From Alphaproteobacteria bacterium (GTDB lineage Bacteria > Pseudomonadota > Alphaproteobacteria > Rhodospirillales > Magnetospirillaceae), in the NCBI GenBank assembly GCA_015232485.1, contig JADFZP010000220.1, positions 1-6,011 of the forward strand: a DNA stretch of 6,011 bases. The letters are read 5' to 3'. The stretch's first letter is position 1. The number at the start of each line of letters is the position of its first letter. A program made the translations under genes and the position numbers. Positions 1 to 5,131 of this stretch are shown here, one piece after another. The notes below the pieces were generated by a model that saw only the letters and a program-made list of their open reading frames with translations, searched no databases and was not told the origin of the DNA.

Positions 1-474
1 CCACGCCTGCTGGCCGCCGCGCTGCCCGCCCATGCCGATCGGGTGGCGGCGGCGCTCGACGAGGCGCTGAACGATCTCAGCCGCCGATTCGGCCCCGACA
101 TGGAGTCGTGGCGCTGGGGCGAGGCGCATCGCGCCACCTTCCGCCATCCGCTGTTCGGCAAGATCGCCTGGCTGGCCGAATGGACGGGCTTGTCGATCGA
201 GAGCGACGGCGACGATTTCACCATCAATCGCGGCGGTTTCGAGACCGCCCGAGGCGACGACGCGTTCCGCCATGTGCATGGGGCGGGGTTTCGCGCCGTC
301 TACGATCTGAATGACCCAGACCGCAGCCTGTTCGCCATCGCCACCGGGCAGTCGGGCAACATCCTGTCGCCCCATTGGAGCGACATGCTGGAGAACTGGC
401 GCGACGGGCGCATGCTGACCATCCCGGCGCGCCGCGCCAACGAGACCGTGCTTCATTTGGAGCCGCCGCCATGA
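1..474 (+). CDS. Penicillin acylase family protein, C-terminal part (5' end outside window)
   Basis: The frame is open from base 1 and gives the last 157 residues before TGA at 472-474, so the true start lies upstream. Family members are N-terminal-nucleophile amidohydrolases made as a precursor that self-cleaves into alpha and beta chains; they hydrolyse amide bonds in acylated amines, acyl-homoserine lactones or beta-lactams. This piece is the end of the beta chain. Visible family marks are WRWGEAHRATFRHPLF (about 37-52 of the fragment), INRGGFET (75-82), HGAGFRAVYDL (93-103) and the near-invariant tail GQSGN...SPHWSDMLENW (116-133). The catalytic Ser and the signal peptide would lie upstream and cannot be seen. 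The stop overlaps the next gene's ATG (ATGA), suggesting cotranscription and translational coupling. The family assignment is firm; the substrate cannot be inferred. Confidence 0.88.
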   Translation, partial: PRLLAAALPAHADRVAAALDEALNDLSRRFGPDMESWRWGEAHRATFRHPLFGKIAWLAEWTGLSIESDGDDFTINRGGFETARGDDAFRHVHGAGFRAVYDLNDPDRSLFAIATGQSGNILSPHWSDMLENWRDGRMLTIPARRANETVLHLEPPP

Positions 475-1697
475 CCGTCACCTTGGCCGATATCCAAGCC
501 GCCGCCGAACTCATCAAAGGCGCCGTATTACACACGCCGATCATCCCGGCGCCGCGCCTGTCCCAGGCTTTCGGCGCGGATGTGTATCTGAAGCTGGAGA
601 ATCTACAGGTCACCGGATCGTTCAAGCCGCGCGGCGCGCTGAACCGCTTGCAGGCGCTCGATCAGGCGGCCGGGCGGCGCGGCGTGGTGGCGATGTCGGC
701 CGGCAATCACGCCCAGGGCGTGGCCTATCACGCCCAGCGGCTGGGCATTCCGGCCACCATCGTGATGCCGCGCGGCACGCCCTTCTCCAAGATCGAGCGC
801 ACCGAGGCGTTGGGCGCCCGCATCGTCCTTGAAGGCGAGAGCCTGAGCGAGGCCGGGGTGGCGGCCCGCCGCTTGGCCGAGGCCGAGGGGCTGACCTTCG
901 TCCACCCTTACGACGACCCGCTGGTGGTCGCCGGCCAGGGCACCGTGGCGTTGGAGATGCTGGCCGACATCCCCGACCTCGACGATTTGCTGGTGCCGAT
1001 CGGCGGCGGCGGGTTGATCGCCGGCATCGCGGTGGCGGCCAAGGCCTTGAAGCCGGGGATCAGGGTGTTCGGCGTCCAGGCCGAACTCTATCCGTCGATG
1101 GTCCAGGTGCTGGCCGGCGATCCGCCGCGCGCCAGCGGGCCGACGCTGGCCGAGGGCATCGCCGTGAAGTCGCCGGGAACCCTGACCCGCGCGCTGATCG
1201 CCGAATGGGTCGACGACATCCTGCTGGTCGACGAGGCGGCGATCGAGGAATCGGTGCTGACCCTGATCGAGGATTGCCGACTCGTCGCCGAGGGCGCCGG
1301 GGCGGTCACCCTGGCCGCGCTGGCCCGCCACCGGGCGCGCTTCGAGGGCCGCAAGGTCGGGCTGGTGGTGTCGGGGGGCAATATCGATTGCCGGGTGCTG
1401 GCCTCGATCCTGCTGCGCGGCCTGACCCGCGGCGGCCGCTTGGCGCGGCTGCGGGTCGAGATCACCGATCTACCCGGCGCGCTGGCCAAGGTCTCGCAGG
1501 TGATCGCCGAATGCGGCGGCAACATCATCGAGATTTATCACCAGCGCCTGTTCCATGACGTGCCGGTGAAGCTGGCCGAGATCGACGCGATGGTCGAAAC
1601 CACCGGCGCCCGCCACGTCCACCTGATCGTCGAGCGCCTGCACGCGGCCGGCTTCCCCGCGCGGGTGCTGACCAACACGTCCGACGGCGAAGGCTGA
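471..1697 (+). CDS. ilvA: Threonine ammonia-lyase (threonine dehydratase), ACT-domain form
   Basis: This 408-residue cytoplasmic PLP enzyme should convert L-threonine to 2-oxobutanoate and ammonia, the entry step of isoleucine synthesis, and may also act on serine. The fold-type II catalytic domain spans about 1-315. It carries the PLP lysine K52 in GSFKPRGALN, the SAGNHAQG substrate/PLP loop at 76-83, the phosphate-binding GGGG at 178-181 and SGGNID at 301-306. A single ACT domain follows (about 323-403, starting RLARLRVEITDLPGALAKVS), normally a site for allosteric control by amino acids. The length fits the medium form of the family, between the short catabolic TdcB (about 330) and E. coli IlvA (about 514, two ACT-like modules). 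The start at 471 is chosen because GGAG lies at 459-462, 8 bases upstream, and the protein begins at the family's usual N-terminus; the open frame back to 375 is only overlap with the upstream gene. It could serve catabolism instead of biosynthesis; no other ilv gene is in view. Confidence 0.93.
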   Translation: MTVTLADIQAAAELIKGAVLHTPIIPAPRLSQAFGADVYLKLENLQVTGSFKPRGALNRLQALDQAAGRRGVVAMSAGNHAQGVAYHAQRLGIPATIVMPRGTPFSKIERTEALGARIVLEGESLSEAGVAARRLAEAEGLTFVHPYDDPLVVAGQGTVALEMLADIPDLDDLLVPIGGGGLIAGIAVAAKALKPGIRVFGVQAELYPSMVQVLAGDPPRASGPTLAEGIAVKSPGTLTRALIAEWVDDILLVDEAAIEESVLTLIEDCRLVAEGAGAVTLAALARHRARFEGRKVGLVVSGGNIDCRVLASILLRGLTRGGRLARLRVEITDLPGALAKVSQVIAECGGNIIEIYHQRLFHDVPVKLAEIDAMVETTGARHVHLIVERLHAAGFPARVLTNTSDGEG

Positions 1698-1702
1698 TCG
1701 GT

Positions 1703-1730
1703 TTGCGCGCGAGCGGATTCCCTCTATAGT
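1703..1730 (+). promoter_or_regulatory. Candidate sigma70-type promoter for the autotransporter, giving a leaderless mRNA
   Basis: The 39-base gap after the dehydratase holds TATAGT at 1725-1730 (5 of 6 matches to TATAAT). A weak -35, TTGCGC at 1703-1708, lies 16 bases upstream. The usual distance from -10 to +1 puts transcription start at about 1737, the A of the autotransporter's ATG. No Shine-Dalgarno sequence precedes that ATG. The -10 assignment is reasonable, the -35 is poor, and no start site has been measured. Confidence 0.45.
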
Positions 1731-1736
1731 CGCGGC

Positions 1737-3470
1737 ATGGAACATGAAACCCTCGCGCGTCGTCTCGCCGCGACCGCGGCCGGCCTGTGGCTGTCCGCCG
1801 CAGGGAGCGCCCTGGCGGCCGGAACGGCCACACCGACCGACATTCCGGGCGTCGAGGTGATCGGCGCGGTGTCGGCCGAGTCGCTGCTTGGGGAATTCCA
1901 GACGATCTACGGCACCGATCAGGTCAATCCACCGTTCGAGTTGGGGACCATGGGCTATGCCGTGCGCACCACCCAACCCTTCGTCGGCGTGCGCACCTAC
2001 GTCCAGCCCAGGGACATGCCCGGCAAGGCGGGGCAGGTTGGCGGCTGGGTGATGCCCATCGCCCAGTTGCGCGGATTGACCAGCGCCGAGATCCAAGCCA
2101 ACTGGGCGCTGCCGATCTATGCCGACGGCACGCGCAACAACATGCTCACGCTGGTGGTCGTGCCGGCCGGCGTGACCTTCTGGAGCGGCGTCGCCGGCCC
2201 GATCACCGACGCCGTGGACGGCACCGGCGATTGGGGCCAGGGTGGCGGCATCCAGTACTATGTCGGCTGGGGAGCGGCCGGCGTGCAAAGCTATCAGGTG
2301 CCGGCGGCCAACTACGTCGTCACCGGCGCCGCCGATCCGGGTCCCGTGCTGGTCTACGGCCCCCGCCTGTCGGGGTCGGCGCGGATCGTAGGCGGCTATC
2401 TCGACGGCCTGCCGGTGGCGGCGTACAGCGATCTCGACCGGGCGTTGCTGACGCTGGACGTGCTGAACCTGACCAGTCCGACCGACCCGGCCCCCCTGGA
2501 GGCCGCCGTCCGCCAGTTGAGCCCTGAAATTTATGGCGCGGTGCCTCGGGTCGTCGATCATCAGAGCGGGCTGTTCCTCGACGCCTTGGGCCGGCGCGCC
2601 GACTCGAAGACCGGCGCCTGGGTGGTGGCGACCGGCGCTTCGGCCGAATTCGATGGTTCCGCCGAGGTGACCGGCTACCGCGCGACCAGCCGGGCCGGCA
2701 TGGCGGGGGCGGATTTCAGCGGACGCGACGGCCTGACGCTCGGCGTCGGCGGCGCGTGGCTGACCAGCCGGCTGGACTGGCGCGACGCCGGTTCGAGCAC
2801 CGGCACCGCCGACACCGCGATGCTGGGCGCCCACGGGTCGTATCGGATGGGGCCGGTCCTGCTGAGCGGCCAGATCGCCGGCGGTATGGGCTGGGGCGAG
2901 GTCGACCGCCGCATCGCGGTGGCCGACAGCGGCGCCCTGCCCGGCATCTCGACCGCCATCGGCCGCACCGCGCGCGGAGAGCCGAAGACCAGCGCCGTGG
3001 CCGCCCGGCTCGACGCCGGGGTGACGACGACGTTGTTCGGAAGCGCGCGGGTGCGGCCGTTCGTCGGCCTGCAATACGCGCATGTCGATCGCCGGGGCTT
3101 CACCGAGCACGGCGCGGACGATTTGGACCTCGTGGTCGGCGGGTGGAACGGCCACAGCCTGCGCTCACGCCTCGGCGTCGGCGCGTCGCATGATCTCGGC
3201 GCGACCGGGCCGTTGGAGTGGTCGGTCGACGGCGGGCTGCTGTGGACCCGGCGTCTGTCGGCTTCGTCGGCCGACGTCTCGGCCGGGCTGGTCGGGCAGC
3301 CGGGGTCGTTCACGGTGGGCGCCGCCCCAGAGTCGCCCTGGGGCCTCCAGCCGTCGCTCGGCCTGACCGGCCGCTTTGGCGGCGGTCATCTGAACGCGCG
3401 CTACGAGGACGATTTGCGCAAGGATTACCGTGCGCAAGCCATCATCGCCGAAGTGGCGCTGAACTTCTGA
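1737..3470 (+). CDS. Autotransporter (type Va) outer-membrane beta-barrel protein with short passenger
   Basis: This 577-residue exported protein has a signal peptide with a twin-Arg n-region (R8 R9), a hydrophobic core at about 11-24 and a likely cleavage site after ALA (25-27) or A28. The passenger covers about 28-245; it has no cysteine, no evident tandem repeats, and Gly/aromatic-rich stretches. A helical linker with the typical QLSPEIYGAVPRV (260-272) leads to a C-terminal autotransporter beta-domain at about 290-577. There amphipathic strands alternate with Gly-rich turns, and the protein ends ...AEVALNF, the terminal Phe being the usual outer-membrane assembly signal. It should insert by the BAM complex and expose or release its passenger. 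The start at 1737 is forced: in frame upstream there is a TAG at 1728-1730, and the signal peptide begins directly after. A nearby ATG at 1744 is out of frame and soon stops. No catalytic motif (subtilisin or chymotrypsin type) or RGD is evident, so the passenger's function is unknown. The barrel call is strong. Confidence 0.85.
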   Translation: MEHETLARRLAATAAGLWLSAAGSALAAGTATPTDIPGVEVIGAVSAESLLGEFQTIYGTDQVNPPFELGTMGYAVRTTQPFVGVRTYVQPRDMPGKAGQVGGWVMPIAQLRGLTSAEIQANWALPIYADGTRNNMLTLVVVPAGVTFWSGVAGPITDAVDGTGDWGQGGGIQYYVGWGAAGVQSYQVPAANYVVTGAADPGPVLVYGPRLSGSARIVGGYLDGLPVAAYSDLDRALLTLDVLNLTSPTDPAPLEAAVRQLSPEIYGAVPRVVDHQSGLFLDALGRRADSKTGAWVVATGASAEFDGSAEVTGYRATSRAGMAGADFSGRDGLTLGVGGAWLTSRLDWRDAGSSTGTADTAMLGAHGSYRMGPVLLSGQIAGGMGWGEVDRRIAVADSGALPGISTAIGRTARGEPKTSAVAARLDAGVTTTLFGSARVRPFVGLQYAHVDRRGFTEHGADDLDLVVGGWNGHSLRSRLGVGASHDLGATGPLEWSVDGGLLWTRRLSASSADVSAGLVGQPGSFTVGAAPESPWGLQPSLGLTGRFGGGHLNARYEDDLRKDYRAQAIIAEVALNF

Positions 3471-3480
3471 TACCGGCGGG

Positions 3481-3543
3481 CGGTCGGAACGACCGATCGT
3501 CGAAGCCGCCATTGCGGCGGCGGCCAAGGGCGCCGGGGCGCCC
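3481..3543. repeat. Cluster of three short GC-rich inverted repeats after the autotransporter
   Basis: Three independent dyads follow one another. The first is CGGTCG/CGACCG at 3481-3495 with a 3-base loop. The second is GCCGCC/GGCGGC at 3505-3521 with a 5-base loop. The third is GGGCGC/GCGCCC at 3528-3543 with a 4-base loop. None is followed by a T-run, so they are not classical intrinsic terminators. They may slow 3' exonuclease decay or add to termination at this convergent junction. Short GC dyads also arise by chance in DNA this rich in G and C. Confidence 0.4.
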
Positions 3544-3563
3544 GCCCGGCGAGGGGCTAATGA

Positions 3564-3587
3564 GGTGAGTCGATTTATCGGCTCACC
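3564..3587. terminator. Terminator-like hairpin between convergent genes
   Basis: A 10-base stem closes on the 4-base loop TTTA: GGTGAGTCGA at 3564-3573 pairs with TCGGCTCACC at 3578-3587, with one T.G wobble. On the + strand it is followed by a T-rich but interrupted stretch (about 3590-3602), and on the - strand it lies 14 bases after the flavin reductase stop codon. The position suggests a shared terminator for the autotransporter (+) and the reductase (-). The weak T-tract on both sides limits confidence that it is a fully factor-independent terminator. Confidence 0.6.
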
Positions 3588-3601
3588 GGTATGATTTAAT
3601 T

Positions 3602-4093
3602 TCAAGGCAGCGTGGTGTTGCCCAGCGCCGCGTAGTCGCCGCGGAAATAGATCAGCGGCTGGCCGGCGGTGCCGTATTCGAGACGGTCGACCTCGCCCAC
3701 GAAGATCAGGTGGTCGCCGCCCTCGTGGACGGCCACCACGCGGCAATCCAGATTGGCCAGGCATTGGCCGATGATCGGCGAGCCGGTTTCCCAGGTCGTG
3801 CGCGGCACCTCGGCCCATTTGTCGGCGCCCCGGCCGGCGAAGCGCATCGACAATTCCCGCTGATCCTCGCGCAGGACGTTGACGGCGAAATGGCCGCTCG
3901 CCTTGAAATCGGCGAGATTGCCGCTGGTGTTGGCCAGGCAGAACAGCACCAGAGGCGGCTCGAGCGAGACCGAGGTGAACGAACTGATCGTCACCCCCAC
4001 GGGCTTGCCTTGGGAATCGAGCGTGGTCACCACCGCCACCCCGGTGGGGAAACATCCCAGGGCCTTGCGGAACGTGCGGCTGTCGACCTTCAT
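3602..4093 (-). CDS. Flavin reductase family protein (FMN-binding split barrel)
   Basis: This 163-residue protein matches the usual length of the flavin reductase-like domain family, which includes the HpaC-type small components of two-component monooxygenases. Such enzymes use NAD(P)H to reduce FMN or FAD and pass the free reduced flavin to an oxygenase. Family marks are FPTGVAVVTT (15-24), the flavin-binding stretch GVTISSFTSVSLEPPLVLFC (33-52), HFAVNVL...DQRELSMRFA (68-86), DHLIFVGEV (127-135) and the C-terminal PLIYFRGDYAAL (146-157). There is no signal peptide or membrane segment, so it should be cytoplasmic. The start at 4093 has a weak GGA about 6 bases upstream; another ATG at 4100 is out of frame. 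It is a single-gene unit, convergent with the autotransporter and divergent from motA, with no oxygenase partner in the window. The family is secure; the exact substrate and partner are unknown. Confidence 0.88.
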   Translation of the reverse strand: MKVDSRTFRKALGCFPTGVAVVTTLDSQGKPVGVTISSFTSVSLEPPLVLFCLANTSGNLADFKASGHFAVNVLREDQRELSMRFAGRGADKWAEVPRTTWETGSPIIGQCLANLDCRVVAVHEGGDHLIFVGEVDRLEYGTAGQPLIYFRGDYAALGNTTLP

Positions 4094-4124
4094 GATTCAT
4101 CCGTATGTTGGGCGCGCTTCACAG

Positions 4125-4153
4125 TTCATACAGGAAAGCGGGCTAGGGTTCAA
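4125..4153 (-). promoter_or_regulatory. Candidate sigma70-type promoter for the flavin reductase gene
   Basis: Read on the - strand, TTGAAC at 4153-4148 (4 of 6 to TTGACA) and TATGAA at 4130-4125 (4 of 6 to TATAAT) are separated by exactly 17 bases. The predicted start near 4118 gives a leader of about 25 bases before the ATG at 4093. The spacing and position are good, the hexamers moderate, and nothing has been tested. Confidence 0.45.
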
Positions 4154-4192
4154 ATACCGCACGGCACGGCGGGTCGCGCCCGAGGGTTCTTT

Positions 4193-4221
4193 TTTTCACG
4201 ACAAGAGGGGCGCTTTATAGC
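4193..4221 (+). promoter_or_regulatory. Candidate sigma70-type promoter for motAB
   Basis: TTTTCA at 4193-4198 (4 of 6) and TATAGC at 4216-4221 (4 of 6) are 17 bases apart. The -35 lies at the end of a run of seven T (4190-4196), an unusual AT-rich patch in this GC-rich DNA. The predicted start near 4228 gives a leader of about 37 bases that retains the whole motA ribosome site. I see no FliA (sigma28)-type sequence here; a weaker sigma54-like alternative lies at 4229-4244. Confidence 0.4.
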
Positions 4222-4252
4222 ATCCTTCTGGCGGGCGGACTGCGAGAGTGAT

Positions 4253-4258
4253 AGAGGA
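4253..4258 (+). promoter_or_regulatory. Ribosome binding site of motA
   Basis: AGAGGA lies 6 bases before the ATG at 4265. An in-frame TAG at 4259-4261 rules out any start further upstream, so this site fixes the motA start. Confidence 0.7.
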
Positions 4259-4264
4259 TAGTGG

Positions 4265-5125
4265 ATGTTCTTCATCATCGGCACGGTCATCGTCATCGGC
4301 TCGGTCGTGGGCGGATACATGGGTGGCGGTGGCCACATGGACGTGCTGTGGCAGCCCTTCGAATTCCTGATCATCCTGGGGGCCGCGATCGGATCATACG
4401 TGATCGGCGCGCCGAAGGCGGTGCTGCAAGGCACGATCAAGGCGATGCCGTTGCTGTTGCGTGGCTCGCGGCACAGCAAGGCCAGCTATATCGAGCTGCT
4501 GAGCCTGCTTTATCTGATCTTCAAGCTGGCCAAGACCAAGGGCGACTTGGCGCTGGAAAGCCATGTGGAGAAGCCCGACGAAAGCCCGTTGTTCCAGCGC
4601 TTCCCCAAGTTCAACGCGGACCATCATTCGCGCGACTTTCTGTGTGATTACCTTCGCCTTTTGACGCTGGGCACCAACAATCCGCACGAGCTGGAAACGA
4701 TCATCGACGAGGAGATCGAGGCGCATCACCACGAGATGCACGCCATCTCGGGCGCCATCGTCAACATGGCCGACGGCATGCCGGCGCTGGGCATCGTGGC
4801 CGCCGTGCTGGGCGTCATCCACACCATGGGCTCGATCACCGAGCCGCCCGCCGTGCTGGGCCACCTGATCGGCGCGGCGCTGGTCGGAACGTTCTTCGGC
4901 GTGCTGTGCTGCTATGGCTTCGTCGGCCCGGTCGGGCGCTTCCTCGAATCGGTCTACGCGTCCGAGACCAAATACCTGCAAGCCATCAAGGCGGGGATCA
5001 TCGGCCACATGCAAGGCTACGCCCCCCAGGTGTCGATCGAGTTCTCCCGCAAGATCCTGCCGCACGAGGTCCGCCCCTCGTTCCAGGAAGTGGAAGAAAC
5101 CGTCACCAACCTGCCGCCGGACTGA
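4265..5125 (+). CDS. motA: Flagellar motor stator protein MotA
   Basis: MotA and MotB form the inner-membrane ion-channel stator (5 MotA : 2 MotB in solved homologues) that couples ion flow to flagellar rotation. The 286 residues align with E. coli MotA almost without gaps. There are four membrane segments: about 1-20, 32-49, 170-190 and 199-221. A large cytoplasmic loop lies between the second and third. The functionally important prolines fall at the E. coli positions: P173 in DGMPALGIVAAVLG and P222 in GFVGPVG. In the loop that contacts FliG, E98 is conserved, while the E. coli R90 is replaced by K90 (AKTKG), keeping the charge. Other family marks are DYLRLLTLG (128-136), DEEIEAHHHE (148-157) and GYAPQVSIEFSRKILP. 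The ATG at 4265 follows a good ribosome site and an in-frame stop. motB starts 6 bases after the stop in the same reading frame, forming a motAB operon. Ion specificity is probably H+, by similarity to MotA rather than PomA, but this is inferred. Confidence 0.95.
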   Translation: MFFIIGTVIVIGSVVGGYMGGGGHMDVLWQPFEFLIILGAAIGSYVIGAPKAVLQGTIKAMPLLLRGSRHSKASYIELLSLLYLIFKLAKTKGDLALESHVEKPDESPLFQRFPKFNADHHSRDFLCDYLRLLTLGTNNPHELETIIDEEIEAHHHEMHAISGAIVNMADGMPALGIVAAVLGVIHTMGSITEPPAVLGHLIGAALVGTFFGVLCCYGFVGPVGRFLESVYASETKYLQAIKAGIIGHMQGYAPQVSIEFSRKILPHEVRPSFQEVEETVTNLPPD

Positions 5126-5131
5126 TCGGCC

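Noticed and set aside
603..1331. A 242-codon - strand open frame inside the dehydratase gene.
   Set aside because: Its composition is dominated by Gln/Arg/His/Gly with no motif; the + strand encodes a complete PLP enzyme.
1744..1746. An alternative ATG 7 bases after the autotransporter start.
   Set aside because: It is out of frame, lacks a signal peptide, and meets a stop after about 38 codons.
1470..3155. A 561-codon open frame on the - strand opposite the dehydratase end and the autotransporter.
   Set aside because: It has low-complexity, Arg/Gly/Ala/His-rich composition typical of antisense frames in GC-rich DNA, no recognisable domain, and overlaps two well-supported genes.
3165..4100. 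A longer - strand frame of 311 codons starting at the ATG at 4100.
   Set aside because: It is out of frame with the flavin reductase, which explains the same bases far better, and it runs into the autotransporter barrel region.
4144..4160. A tRNA T-arm-like string (GGTTCAAATACC) with a T-run downstream, suggesting a tRNA 3' end.
   Set aside because: The arm does not pair (A follows the loop where C is needed), there is no matching acceptor 5' strand or CCA, and the bases are better explained as the -35 of the - strand promoter.
4170..4196. A possible intrinsic terminator before motA (short dyad plus T-run).
   Set aside because: The stem is only 4 bases, is separated from the T-run by 7 bases, and no + strand gene ends just upstream.
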